Positions 1 to 12,691 of a DNA stretch of 64,000 bases are shown here, piece by piece. Source of the DNA: Nipponacmea schrenckii. Its lineage: Eukaryota > Mollusca > Gastropoda > Lottiidae. The position numbers were made by a program, and so were the translations under genes. Location: positions 28,030,602 to 28,094,601 of the forward strand of contig JAUJPP010000003.1 in NCBI GenBank assembly GCA_030562195.1, read 5' to 3'. The notes under the pieces are model-generated. The model searched no databases, was not told the DNA's origin, and saw nothing but the letters and a program-made list of their open reading frames with translations. The first letter of the stretch is position 1, and each line of letters opens with the position of its first letter.

Positions 1-3000
1 ACAGTTATTATAGATATAATCCTTCAGTGGTATATTAGAAACACAGGTATAGATAAATAAAACAGTTATTATAGGTATAATCCTTCAGTGGTATATTAGA
101 AACACAGGTATAGATAAATAAAACCATTGTTATAGGTATAATCATTCAGTGGTATATTAGAAACACAGGTATAGATAAATAAAACCATTATTATAGGTAT
201 AATCATTCAGTGGTATATTAGAAACACAGGTATAGATAAATAAAACAGTTATTATAGATATAATCCTTCAGTGGTATATTAGAAACACAGGTATAGATAA
301 ATAAAACAGTTATTATAGGTATAATCCTTCAATGGTATATTAGAAACACAGGTATAGATAAATAAAACAGTTATTATAGATATAATCCTTCAATGGTATA
401 TTAGAAACACAGGTATAGATAAATAAAACAGTTATTATAGATATAATCCTTCAGTGGTATATTAGAAACACAGGTATAGATAAATAAAACAGTTATTATA
501 GGTATAATCCTTCAGTGGTATATTAGAAACACAGGTATAGATAAATAAAACAGTTATTATAGATATAATCCTTCAATGGTATATTAGAAACACAGGTATA
601 GATAAATAAAACAGTTATTATAGGTATAATCCTTCAATGGTATATTAGAAACACAGGTATAGATAAATAAAACAGTTATTATAGGTATAATCCTTCAGTG
701 GTATATTAGAAACACAGGTATAGATAAATAAAACAGTTATTATAGATATAATCCTTCAATGGTATATTAGAAACACAGGTATAGATAAATAAAACAGTTA
801 TTATAGATATAATCCTTCAGTGGTATATTAGAAACACAGGTATAGATAAATAAAACAGTTATTATAGGTATAATCCTTCAGTGGTATATTAGAAACACAG
901 GTATAGATAAATAAAACAGTTATTATAGGTATAATCCTTCAGTGGTATATTAGAAACACAGGTATAGATAAATAAAACCACTATTATAGGTATAATCCTT
1001 CAATGGTATATTAGAAACACAGGTATAGATAAATAAAACCATTATTATAGGTATAATCATTCAGTGGTATATTAGAAACACAGGTATAGATAAATAAAAC
1101 CATTATTATAGGTATAATCATTCAGTGGTATATTAGAAACACAGGTATAGATAAATAAAACAGTTATTATAGATATAATCCTTCAGTGGTATATTAGAAA
1201 CACAGGTATAGATAAATAAAACAGTTATTATAGGTATAATCCTTCAATGGTATATTAGAAACACAGGTATAGATAAATAAAACAGTTATTATAGATATAA
1301 TCCTTCAATGGTATATTAGAAACACAGGTATAGATAAATAAAACAGTTATTATAGATATAATCCTTCAGTGGTATATTAGAAACACAGGTATAGATAAAT
1401 AAAACAGTTATTATAGGTATAATCCTTCAGTGGTATATTAGAAACACAGGTATAGATAAATAAAACAGTTATTATAGGTATAATCCTTCAATGGTATATT
1501 AGAAACACAGGTATAGATAAAAAAACAGTTATTATAGGTATAATCCTTCAGTGGTATATTAGAAACACAGGTATAGATAAATAAAACAGTTATTATAGAT
1601 ATAATCCTTCAGTGGTATATTAGAAACACAGGTATAGATAAATAAAACAGTTATTATAGATATAATCCTTCAGTGGTATATTAGAAACACAGGTATAGAT
1701 AAATAAAACAGTTATTATAGGTATAATCCTTCAGTGGTATATTAGAAACACAGGTTTAGATAAATAAAACAGTTATTATAGATATAATCCTTCAGTGGTA
1801 TATTAGAAACACAGGTATAGATAAATAAAACAGTTATTATAGATATAATCCTTCAGTGGTATATTAGAAACACAGGTATAGATAAATAAAACAGTTATTA
1901 TAGGTATAATCCTTCAATGGTATATTAGAAACACAGGTATAGATAAATAAAACAGTTATTATAGATATAATCCTTCAGTGGTATATTGGAAACACAGGTA
2001 TAGATAAATAAAACAGTTATTATAGGTATAATCATTCAGTGGTATATTAGAAACACAGGTATAGATAAATAAAACAGTTATTATAGGTATAATCCTTCAA
2101 TGGTATATTAGAAACACAGGTATAGATAAATAAAACAGTTATTATAGGTATAATCCTTCAATGGTATATTAGAAACACAGGTATAGATAAATAAAACAGT
2201 TATTATAGGTATAATCATTCAGTGGTATATTAGAAACACAGGTATAGATAAATAAAACAGTTATTATAGATATAATCCTTCAGTGGTATATTAGAAACAC
2301 AGGTATAGATAAATAAAACAGTTATTATAGATATAATCCTTCAATGGTATATTAGAAACACAGGTATAGATAAATAAAACAGTTATTATAGGTATAATCA
2401 TTCAGTGGTATATTAGAAACACAGGTATAGATAAATAAAACCATTATTATAGGTATAATCATTCAGTGGTATATTAGAAACACAGGTATAGATAAATAAA
2501 ACAGTTATTATAGATATAATCCTTCAGTGGTATATTAGAAACACAGGTATAGATAAATAAAACAGTTATTATAGGTATAATCCTTCAATGGTATATTAGA
2601 AACACAGGTATAGATAAATAAAACAGTTATTATAGGTATAATCCTTCAATGGTATATTAGAAACACAGGTATAGATAAATAAAATAGTTATTATAGGTAT
2701 AATCCTTCAATGGTATATTAGAAACACAGGTATAGATAAAAAAAACAGTTATTATAGATATAATCCTTCAGTGGTATATTAGAAACACAGGTATAGATAA
2801 ATAAAACAGTTATTATAGGTATAATCCTTCAATGGTATATTAGAAACACAGGTATAGATAAATAAAACAGTTATTATAGGTATAATCCTTCAATGGTATA
2901 TTAGAAACACAGGTATAGATAAATAAAACAGTTATTATAGGTATAATCCTTCAGTGGTATATTAGAAACACAGGTATAGATAAATAAAACAGTTATTATA

Positions 3001-3195
3001 GGTATAATCCTTCAGTGGTATATTAGAAACACAGGTATAGATAAATAAAACAGTTATTATAGATATAACCCTTCAGTGGTATATTAGAAACACAGGTATA
3101 GATAAATAAAACAGTTATTATAGGTATAATCCTTCAGTGGTATATTAGAAACACAGGTATAGATAAATAAAACAGTTATTATAGATGGATACTTC
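1..3195. repeat. 61-bp tandem array, about 52 copies
   Basis: A near-perfect head-to-tail array fills the left end and is cut by the window edge. Each 61-bp unit starts ACAGTTATTATAG and includes CAGTGGTATATTAGAAACAC. Units differ at a few fixed positions: ACAG/ACCA near the start, AGAT/AGGT, CCTT/CATT and CAGTGG/CAATGG. Rare units have indels (near 1520) or single changes (near 1757 and 1988). The last unit breaks off into unique sequence after 3180. Every unit carries stops, so it encodes nothing. Confidence 0.97.
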
Positions 3196-3687
3196 TAATA
3201 ATTACTCTGATAAATAGCTTGCAACATTTCAACAAGTGAACTTCCATCTTTAACCGTTATACATTCATACTAGAATGTAGTGGTTTTAAATTATTATCAG
3301 CTTGTCTCCCTTTCAGTCATATTGTTAACAACTTTGACTCCACTATTGTCTGGCTGAGGATTGTATATCTGAAACAGTGGGTAGGTTGAACCGATTGGGA
3401 ATTGATCTTGTATCTTTTGATAAACTTTATAACATTTTTTGTGTTAATCCATCTGAAAGGTTAGGCAAGGGTGATCCAGGAAAGATAAATATATATATTA
3501 GTGTTTTTAAAAAAAATTATAACTGTTGTCCAATTGAGGTTTGATCAAGGACTACCAGCCCAGTTGTACCCAATCTTCAAATTTTCAAGACAAAACTCTT
3601 GGGTTTTCTCCTTAACCTGTACAAATGCTATGCTATCAGATCAACAAGGTCCTTAAGAAATTATTATTGAGAATTTGTTATCCCTGT
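3196..3687. other. unique AT-rich spacer
   Basis: No convincing gene, RNA or element seen. It includes one diverged stretch near 3440-3620 that resembles the 76-bp minisatellite family starting at 3688. Confidence 0.5.
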
Positions 3688-4172
3688 AAAATCATTGTCA
3701 AGTGTTCAAGTACCAGCTGGTTGTTATCTTTGTAAAGTCAATTCTAAAAGGTTTGACCAAGGGCCATCTGGTAGAAAGGGTCCTTGTGACCTAAGTTGTT
3801 ATCTTTGTAAAGTCAATTCTAAAAGGTTTGACCAAGGGCCATCTGGTAGACAGGGTCCTTGTGAACCTAAGTTGATATCTTTGTAAAGTCAATACCAAAA
3901 GGTTTGACCAAGGGACATCTGGTAGAAAGGGTCCTTGTGTACCTAAGTTGTTATCCCTGTAAAATCAAGTACTTTGAACAAGGACCGAATGGTAGAGAGG
4001 ATCCTTGTGAACCTCAGTTGTTATCCTTGTAAAGTCAATACCAAAAGGTTTGACTAAGGGCCATCTGGTAGACAGGGTCCTTGTGAACCTCAGTTGTTAT
4101 CCTTGTAAAAACAATACCAAAAGGTTTGACCAAGTACCAGCTGGTAGAAAGGATCCTTGAGAACCTAAGTTG
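3688..4172. repeat. about 76-bp minisatellite, first locus (about 6 copies)
   Basis: Degenerate tandem units contain AGGTTTGACCAAGG, CTGGTAGAAAGG, TCCTTGTGAACCTAAG and TTGTTATCCTTGTAAA. The same unit forms a longer array at 28651-29922, and single units lie near 12300, 14250, 19370 and 52240, so this is a dispersed family. A 63-codon open frame at 3695-3886 is only this repeat read through. Confidence 0.85.
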
Positions 4173-4409
4173 TATTTTTGTAGACTGTAAAACCAGTTTG
4201 GCCAGAAGCAGGTGGTAAAGAAAGGAATGTAGATTGTAACAGTGATAAGTAAAATTCCAGCAGTCAATGAGGGTAGAAAGATGGTGTTTAGATGTTATAT
4301 GTAGATTATACCGGCTACCTGTTGTTATTTACATGTTTACTACATTATATTTACTAGTTTTACAGAATTTTACTTTGTAAAAACAGGACCTTCATGTATG
4401 TACAGAGAT

Positions 4410-4680
4410 CTTTATTGTGAATGATTGTTTCAGATGGCCTTTATAATACTGGTAGTAACATTCGTAAAACAATTCATTTTAGTGGAATTACAAGAACTAC
4501 AAATATCTGATTAGAATTGGAATGATGCTAAATAATCCTATCATTGTCAGGGGGTGAATAGGGGCCAGATGTTATAAAACATGCTGATGATATTTAAGAG
4601 ATATTGCACTAGTGACAAGATTAAACACTTTAAATCACAGATCTTACAGATTTTAGAATGGTGCATGTCAATACCAGTGG
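4410..4680 (+). mobile_element. degraded copy of a palindromic MITE family
   Basis: It contains TTTTAGTGGAATTACAAGAAC, an eroded TATCTGATT block, and CATTGTCAGGGGG. These correspond to the 3' arm of the near-palindromic elements at 37846-38037 and 39014-39300. Ends cannot be placed. Confidence 0.45.
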
Positions 4681-4720
4681 AGTGTAGGACAGTTGTTCAA
4701 CATGGGCAGTTGCTCATTAC

Positions 4721-4900
4721 GGACAGTTGCTTAGCATCAGTTGCTTAGCAATAGTTGCTTACCAACAGTTGCTTACCGACAGTTGCTTAGCATCAGTTGC
4801 TTACCAACAGTTGCTTACCTACATTTGATTACCAACAGTTGCTTACCATCAGTTGAAATGTAATTGTCCAGTAAGCAACTGATGGTAAGCAACTCTCAGT
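4721..4900. repeat. short array of AGTTGCTTACCA units with an inverted copy
   Basis: About ten 14-15 bp units (CAGTTGCTTACCAA or CAGTTGCTTAGCAT) run to about 4855. Two further units then appear in inverted orientation (AGTAAGCAACTGATGGTAAG, 4871-4896). The two orientations could fold into a hairpin with a short loop. Confidence 0.85.
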
Positions 4901-5467
4901 ATGCTTTCATATCTGTGTCCATGAAACAAGAAATACAGAAAACCTCTTTACAATCTCTATAAGTATGTCAATGACCTGAGATATATACTAGTATTGGTTA
5001 TTGGTTGAGTACCCAAGTGTAAAGTAATAGAAGGTTATCCTCTGTTAATGATATGATGATATGATTGAGATAATACCAATATGTAATAGTGGATATACTC
5101 TAGTTAAGTAGAACGGTTGAAGGTAGCTGTTAATGAGGCAAGATATTCTTACCATTATCCTGAGGTTTAGTTTCAATTCTTACGACTTTACTTTATCTGA
5201 TTGGTCAATAATTCAATTCGATTTTAAATTTAGTCATCTGATTGGTCAATCACTCAATTTGATATTAAGTTTACGTTTATAATCTAATCAGATTACTATA
5301 TTTCTTAAAATCTGGATTTTATTTAAGTCAAGTTTAGGAGAATAAAGCCCTATACTAAATGTTGATAGATGCAGTGAATTGATTTCCCTGATAAATATAT
5401 AATGTGGAACAGTCAGTTTGGTTTTGTTTAGATAATGTCTGCTGCTCTTCCCTCTGTTCATTAAAAA

Positions 5468-5582
5468 TATCCTTTGACTGTTTGAAATTAGAGAAGAGTA
5501 GTTTAATGCTGCTGTATTGAATACAAGCCCTTCATTGCACACTGCATGGTGTTGTCTGTCTTAATAAACCCCCAACAGGTGA
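5468..5582 (+). mobile_element. SINE 3' fragment
   Basis: It carries the 3' marker blocks of the SINE at 31475-31830: TTTGACTGTTTGAAATTAG, AAGAGTAGT, then CTTCATTGCACACTGCATGG and TGTTGTCTGTCTT. No promoter-box head is present, as expected for a truncated or old insertion. Confidence 0.7.
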
Positions 5583-7386
5583 AGGATCACAGGAGGATTC
5601 AACCTGTCCATCAATATCAGGTATTTCAACTGACAGGATCCTCGTTAGGACAAATTAGTCTTAATTAATCAAATTATCACAATATAAACATTCTTCATTC
5701 ATTATATTCATGTTAATGTTGGAATTTGGCATCATGCTGCTAACAGACATCCTGCCAAAATCAGGAACCCAACAGAATACACATATTTTCATGTTAAGAG
5801 TACCGGTATATTGCATATTTTTTATGGCAAAGATGCAAGTGATGGTGAATACGTCACCTTGGTGATATTCCTATCAGTGATGTAGTTTACTGATGTACAT
5901 TTTGTATTGATGGTAAAATAGGACATCATTCTTTTACAAACTCTAATGGACAATAAGTAAATAATATATCATGTTTTGTTTTCAAACTAAGAAATTTATT
6001 ATACCTGTGACTTGGTAACTTTTTTCATTAATTTAAAGTTACAAATAAAGGTTTATTGTGACTGCTTACATTGAACCCTGAATGGGACAAAAAACTCTTT
6101 CATTTTTAATTCATTACCATTGTATTTTTGTTGTTTATTAAAACATACCATATTACCTCCCACACCCAGTCTATCTCATGCCCTTAAATACTGAGGACAA
6201 ATAAAGGTTATTTAACTGTTATAAAGTTTTATTTCTTTTCACTTGAGGATACTTTGATACGCTTGCTTGATAAACAAACAGTTATCTTGATGATCTTGTA
6301 TTAGACAATATTCTAATTGTTATTTCATTTTTGGTTTAAAATCAGTTTGGTATTGTAAGTTTGTTTTGCAAAAATCATACAGAGATACTAGATCCTCTAG
6401 GAACAGGTGATGTCTCTTAGCAACTGAGTTCATCAACTTACACTCATTTGGGACAATCCAGTTTTATTAAACCAAAGTTAAGTAAGTTTATTGAGGTAAG
6501 AGGGACATGGAAAGAGCATCTAGGGGTTGGGAATGACAATAAATTGAGACTCAGTATTGCCATAGGTATTACTAATCAAAGATCCCTCGACAGTTAGAAA
6601 TTAGAAAGAGTAGGCTATGCTTGAAATTTCCATTGTTGCCAAATATTTTAAAAAAATAGAAGTTATATCTCATTAGTAATGTTTTTTAATTTTATACATT
6701 TTTTTTATTCAATGATATCTAATTTAAGATCATCATTATCATCATCATAATTCATCATTACCAATCTTTATCAACATCATCATCATCATCATCATCAAAA
6801 CAAAATATAAATAGGTAGATCATACCTTCTATGGGTATAGAACAGGTTGAATGATCTAACGATAATTTTCACGCCTGGATGAAATCCTTTATTAAATACC
6901 AGCTAATGTTTGTTGAGATCAAATATTAAGATAACTGTACTGTATATTTTCTCTCACTTGTTTTTCTTGAATAATTTTAGTTTTTATGTTTGAGATGTAG
7001 CTATAAACCTTATAGTGATAGTTTTTAGAATAAATTGGAATATTGTGACTTAAGATTGACAAAATGTCTACTGAAAATTTAAAAGATGTTTTAATGAACT
7101 TTTTGATGTAAAGGTTTGTTGGTACTTATCTATTATCTGTGTTTCACTTTAATTGGAAGTTATTGAAGTAGAATAAGGACCCTATATAGAATATATCAAT
7201 AAAGGTTATAGTGATATTAATTCTAGACAGAATAAGTTATCAGAAGTGTTAAGTGTTATGAAAGTTAAAATAGAGTTGTGATATGTTAATATTTAATATT
7301 AGTAAGAGTACTGGGATGGTATATTAGTATATCTTGGAGTGAAGTGCTGTATTATTAGTCACTGTATAAGTTGAGAGGTAATTGGT
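5583..7386. other. non-coding spacer with a CAT/ATC microsatellite
   Basis: Mostly single-copy-looking AT-rich DNA without a supportable exon. An ATC-type microsatellite sits at about 6728-6797. A short SINE 3' fragment (GATCCCTCGACAGTTAGAAA, AAAGAGTAGGCTA) lies at about 6581-6615. Confidence 0.6.
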
Positions 7387-7530
7387 AGATATATGATATA
7401 GTAGATATATGATATTATGAAAATAAGATATTAGATATATGATATAAGATATATGATGAGATATATGATATTTGGTAGATATATGATAATTGGTAGATAT
7501 ATGATATTTGGTAGATATATGATAGATATT
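7387..7530. repeat. AT-rich degenerate array of GATATATGATAT
   Basis: Repeats of AGATATATGATA with inserted TTGGT (GGTAGATATATGATATTTGG) give an irregular 12-24 bp periodicity. No coding capacity. Confidence 0.8.
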
Positions 7531-7639
7531 AAGTAATGATTAAAGGTAAGTAATGAGCCAAAGTTTCCCCTAGAAAAAAGACTGGCCCTGGTTTCGAATT
7601 AGTTATCATTAAAGTGAGAAAAAGAAAGAGTGAAAAATT

Positions 7640-8010
7640 GCCTGTGGTCCCTGCTTGCCTGTGACATCGCTATCCTCTGGCCCTAGCTATCCTCTGGGCC
7701 TGTCATGCCTGTGACCCTGTCTAGCCTGTGGCCCCTGTTTGCCTGTTACCCCATCTAGCCACTGGTTCTTGCTTGCCTGTTATTCCATGCTTGTCCATAG
7801 CCCGTGCTTGCCTGTGACCTCGCTATCCTGTGGCCCCTGCTTTCCTGTGACCCCATTTAACCTGTGCCCTCTGCTTTAATACGTGGCCCCATCTAGCATG
7901 TAGCCCAAGTTTGCCTGTGAACCCTGTCATGCCTGTGACCCCATCTGATGGCCCCTGTAACCATGCCTGTGACCCCATCTAGCCTGTAGCCCCTGCTGCC
8001 CCTGATCTAA
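7640..8010. repeat. C-rich degenerate array of CCTGTGACCCC
   Basis: Diverged units of roughly 25 bp resemble GCCTGTGACCCCATCTAGC or TGGCCCCTGCTTGCCTG. The block is clearly richer in C on this strand than its surroundings. It looks like an old, decaying minisatellite and has no open frame of note. Confidence 0.75.
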
Positions 8011-8190
8011 TGTTTATTTCAATCATCACTATATAGAGAAGTTCTCACCTGTAGATATTGTTATTGTGTTATTTAGTACAGATCTGGATTGAAGATGTGT
8101 TTATATTGTAACTAATGGAACTCCATTCTGACTTGTTTCTGTTATTATATACAGTCTGTCTTCTTGTTCAAAGGAATTTAAAAATGAATG

Positions 8191-8484
8191 GAGTTTTACA
8201 TCCTACTCTTCTGCACCTAATGTCTCATGAAGATGGGCAATGCCATGCAGTGTGTAATAAGTAAATTTTGCCAGGACAACGACATTAGACTACTCTTTTT
8301 GTAATTTCCAACTGTTAGAGGACCTATAACACATGCACAGCCTGTAACACACAGGGCCTCAGTTAATTGTCCCATCCAGATGTCAGTTCCTCTAACCTGC
8401 ATCACTGACAAGGTAAACCTGGCTGAAAAATCTGTCATTCATGTCGACCTTTGCTGGGATTGAACACTGGACCCTCAGATTCTG
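8191..8484 (-). mobile_element. SINE, nearly full copy, minus strand
   Basis: Read on the minus strand it matches the 31475-31830 SINE: a B-box-like GGGTCCAGTGTTCAATCCC, then CAGCAAAGGTCGACATGAA, the central TTTACCTTGTCAGTGATG, the TGGGACAATTAACTGAGG block, and the tail GGTGCAGAAGAGTAGGATG. The 5' head with the A box is missing or unrecognisable. The 73-codon open frame inside is incidental. Confidence 0.8.
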
Positions 8485-9312
8485 TAAAAGGAATTCAAAT
8501 AGGTTTCCAATATACAAGTATATATATTACTATATATCAATATGGCCAGCCCCTGGCTAAATCAACTTACTGACTAAAATAAATAATGATTGTAGAATAT
8601 TGTAGGAAATCCACCATGTTTATTGAGTATTATATAAATGATAGAGTTAATAATCAAACTTAATGGTATTTTCTCATTATTGACACAGACATGTTTTAAC
8701 TTCTGGCAGAATTTCTACATTTCAAATTACCTTGGATTCTAGTTCTAATATAGAGCCTGTTTCTGGTCTCCACTAAACAAAACAGTTTTCTTTGTTATTT
8801 CAATGCCAAATTGTGGAAGCCATTGTCAGGAATATTTCCCTCATTGCACACTACAGTCTTATTATTCTTCAACTGCTAAATCAGGATTGAAAAATTAGCA
8901 TGGACAACTGTGATACAGTTTATTTTAAATCAACTTTGAAGTGATACTGCATCTTAGCAAGGTGCCCAGGCTTGATTTTTAGGGGTCGTTTTGGGCCTTT
9001 GTTACATTTAAACAGTCCTCAGAAATACCCAAGCTCTAAGAAAATCGCAAAATACCTTGAAATATACCTAAAAAAAAAAATTCACTTTTCATTTTTTCCG
9101 TGCTGTACGCGGCTGGTCTCCAGTCAGTCTGAAAATTGTGTGTCCTGTTGACAAAATCTACAATTGAAATTGCGTTGTAGTCTATTTATATAGATGACCG
9201 CCATTGCACGACGGGAAGGATAACTCTTTGATTATCAAGACGAACCGTTTTCCAATATGGTGGGACGTTCGAAATATCTTAAGACATTATGATTTTTCAA
9301 ACACGGATAATT
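8485..9312. other. non-coding spacer
   Basis: AT-rich DNA with a weak SINE tail remnant at about 8815-8865 (TTCCCTCATTGCACACTA). From about 9090 composition shifts to a more CpG-containing stretch (GTACGCGGC, CACGACGGGAAGG) that leads to the candidate small exon at 9313-9349. Confidence 0.5.
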
Positions 9313-9349
9313 ATGGATACACATGGATTTGAAGGCTCAAATTTCAAAG
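9313..9349 (+). CDS. possible small first exon (weak)
   Basis: An ATG opens a 37-nt frame reading MDTHGFEGSNFK plus one base, ending at a strong donor (AAAG|GTAAGC). The preceding 220 bases have more CpG than the surroundings, as a promoter or 5' UTR might. It would end in phase 1, whereas the next recognised exon needs phase 0, so it cannot splice directly to that exon without an intermediate. It may instead be part of an old repeat. I would not treat it as a gene without transcript support. Confidence 0.15.
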
Positions 9350-9379
9350 GTAAGCTCTGTAGACTTTTTCTGATTAGCA

Positions 9380-11510
9380 AAAAAAAAGTTTAATTTTTGG
9401 GCTTTGGCCTTGTTTAAAAAAAATCAAGTCCCCTTTAAGAATGGAAAATTTTAATTTGATATTTCCCTTTTAAAATAAAAAATCCCTCTAAAAATTTTGT
9501 TAAGTAAATTGAAATTGTTTTTTAAAAATTATTTGGGGTTTTTGGGTATTTTTTATTTAATGACGGCAATTAACACGAGAATAACTCTTATTTCAGAAAT
9601 TTTTCAATTTTTCCGCCCGTTATTTTAGGAAAAGGGGGGTCAAAGGGTTAATTTGATAACTTTGTTTTAAAAATTTAAAAAAAATTTAAAGGGTTTATTT
9701 TGTAAAGCTCGTGTTTTTTTAAAAAAATTTTTTTTTGGGCTTTTAAATTTTCAATTTTTAAATTATTCATTTTTTGGAACTACCCTTTTAAATAATAAAC
9801 AAACTTTAAAATAAAACTGAATGGGTAATACATCCTCTTTAAATAAATAATCCCCGTTTAAAATTTGTATATGGGGAATATACTCCTTTTTAATAAATTA
9901 TCAATTTTAAAAATTAATTATTCATAAACACTTAAATTTAAAAAAAATCAAAGTTTCAAAATGCATTGATGGGTAATATTTAATTTAAAAATTAATTTTC
10001 CAAAATTAACTGTCGTATCTAATAATTAAATTTAATTTAATTTCCCAAAATTAAATCATTAGGTGAATACTACTCCTCAATTTAATACAATAATATACAA
10101 TGTATCAACCTGATGGAAAGAGTGTTCAATATGCATGTGCTTCCTACTCCTAAATGTCGCTTAAGGATAGTTTAACTACATAATGATAAAACTAAATTTT
10201 ATATGTTTGATCATTACCCCTTGATATATTTCAACTTATGTTAATTTTTCAATTTTATTATCACAACATCTGTAAAAAAAAAAAGGTTTTTAATATACTT
10301 GATCAGTGATGGAGGTTAAAAATTCAAGTAGCTGAATAGGCCTATAGAGTGTATGAATTCATTTAGTTTATATGGACCAATTTCTGACGTAAGTTTAATT
10401 TTGGGGGCCCATAAGACAAGTTATTAAGCCCCATAAATTGATCACCCCAATAATTGATTTTTCCACCCTTTTTGTTCCCCCTGCCTTTTTGTTTAAAAAA
10501 GGTAATAAATTAACTAAATCGCACTTCGTTGTAAATGAAGGAACTTGGTTTGGGATCATTTTTTAAAAAAAATTTTTAAATTTAGATGTATAAAAAAAAA
10601 AGGGTTTAAGGGGTTTTATTTATCAATATTTATTTTTAATAACTTTGTTTCCCCGTAAAAATTTTTATAATGTATCCTTTTTTAAAAAGGAAAGCCCACA
10701 GGTCCCTTTTTTTAATTTTATTTATAAATTTTATTTACCAAAAGTAAAACAGGGAAAAAAGTACTTTTTTTAAAATTTTAATGAAAAAAAATATTTTTCC
10801 CCATACAAAAAATTTTGTTTAAGTCCTTTTTATTCCTTAGGTTAGATCAATTTTGATTATTTCAAACATTAAAAAACTGTTTAAAATTTAACCCCGGTTT
10901 TTGAAATAAATACAAACTAAATTAAAAAGGCCTTAAATAAAAAAATTTTAAATTAATATTGATTAAAAAACCTCTTTATATTTATTTTTTTTATTAACCC
11001 CAGTAATTTCTAAAAAAAGTTTTATTGCATTAATTTTTTTAAATAACCCCATTAAAATCCTTTTGTTTAATACGTTTTAATTTACCTAAGTTTTAAAATT
11101 CAACTTATTAACATCAGCGAATTCTTTTAAAGTTAACCCAATAAAAAACCGTTTTTAAAAGTGATATTGAAGGGTATAAAAGTAAAAACAAAATACTTAT
11201 AATTTATTTAAAACTATAAAAAACCTGTTTAACAGAAAGCCACCTTTTTTTTACTTAATGTTTTTTCTTAAGCCCCAAAAGATTTCAGGAAAACAAGCCA
11301 CAAAATTTTTAATTTTTTATAACATTCTTTTTTAAAAATAATTTTAATTTCTGCGTTTTATATTTCTCTTAGAAATTAAATCTCAATTTCATATTTGTGC
11401 TGTGGGTCGCTTTTTCTGGCAATTCTTTGGCCCCCAGTCAGCCCCACCCCTAACTTAATAATATAAAATATCGCCAATTCTTGTCAAACCATAAAAATAT
11501 TAATAATTTA
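9380..11510. other. homopolymer-rich, low-complexity AT region
   Basis: About 2.1 kb in which A, T, G and C all occur in runs (TTAAAAATTTAAAAAAAATT, TTTTTGTTCCCCCTG, AACCCCGGTTTT), with few ordinary dinucleotide alternations. No open frame, no TIR pair and no tandem period can be read. The texture differs sharply from both flanks and resembles badly resolved consensus sequence; see findings. Confidence 0.6.
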
Positions 11511-11913
11511 CAGGGGTTCAATTAAGAAAACCATGTCAGAAGCCCACTGGGCCCCTAAATTTGACGGTAGCCTGTAAATTATCTATTGCCAGCAGAACGG
11601 GCTACTTTCGATATCAAAATTGTTAACTATCAAAATGGAAATGGCAAATTCAGTTAAAAAGATATATCGATTTTTCACCCAATCTCCCGATTTTTTTGTG
11701 TGACCTGTACACATGTATGAACGAAATAACAAAAGTAGCCCTTTTCCAAATCCAATGACAGTTATTAAAACACTGGACAAATGAATGTACGGCAAGCATT
11801 AATTTCAATTATAAAGCAAAAGTAGTCCGAAAAGAAGGCCCGCCACCTGGGCAACCATTACCAGGATTTTAGTCGCCCATTGGCGACTGGGCGACTGTTA
11901 ATTTGAATCCCTG
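11511..11913. mobile_element. hAT-like non-autonomous element, about 403 bp
   Basis: The left end CAGGGGTTCAATTAAG pairs with the right end TTAATTTGAATCCCTG as a terminal inverted repeat of about 16 bp with one mismatch and one gap. CAGGG ends are typical of hAT-type MITEs. The flanks are AT-rich (ATAATTTA and TAATTAAT) and do not give an exact 8-bp duplication, so the superfamily call is tentative. It has no transposase; the 70-codon minus-strand frame inside (11583-11795) matches nothing I recognise. Confidence 0.65.
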
Positions 11914-12691
11914 TAATTAATGTTCTTATTAACTTGACACCTTGTATTATTCTGAGGAAATTCATATTGTCAAACTGATATTTTATATTTCAAGAGTGGG
12001 GATTGTTAATGTTGTTATATTTGAGGTCTATGATTGAGAGTTAAGTACTTGATCAATGATATATTTATTATATATAGGCACAGCTGTATGGAATATATTT
12101 ATTGTAGAGTTTGATCCTAGTATAGGTTGATAATCTGTTTCTATCTATCAGTGGTACAGTTGATTAGGTACTGTAGTTGGTGAGAATAACAGAAACTTTA
12201 CTTTAACTTGCTTCTTGATACAAATAATTTCCAGTTGGCGTGACTTCACTCATTTTTTCAGTGAACCAAAACTATAAATGGGTACTGACAATCTGAAAGA
12301 GATAAATGTCAAGAAATCTGACAAAAGACCAACTGGTAGAAAGGATCCTTAGTTGTTGTTCTTGTAAAAAAATTGGTTTGTTTTGACTGAAGTTATGAAT
12401 GTGGATCTTGTTATGGCTATGGGGAAATAACGCTGGATTATCAGAAGACAAGAAGCTATAGGCGATAGGAACAATAATATAAAACAGACATCATGATATC
12501 TGGAATAGTGAGTTTATTTTGATGTATCAATATTTCAGTACAATTCAAGGTGTGTTATATAACATCCTCTTGTTTCAAGTTGTACAGGATGTTCTTGTAA
12601 TTATTTTCTGGTATATTTCTAGGCAAGGTATTTGTATTCAACCTAGCAAGATTCAAAACAATAAAAACAAAGAGTGTATGACTGATATACC
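11914..12691. other. spacer with one 76-bp-family unit
   Basis: AT-rich sequence. A single degenerate unit of the 76-bp family lies at about 12260-12370 (AAATGGGTACTGACAATCTG, CAACTGGTAGAAAGGATCC). Short open frames on both strands near 12519-12740 overlap each other and run into the next array, and are not supported as genes. Confidence 0.55.

Noticed and set aside
1..3195. CRISPR-like array
   Set aside because: Units are contiguous with no unique spacers; the genome is eukaryotic with spliced exons. It is a tandem satellite.
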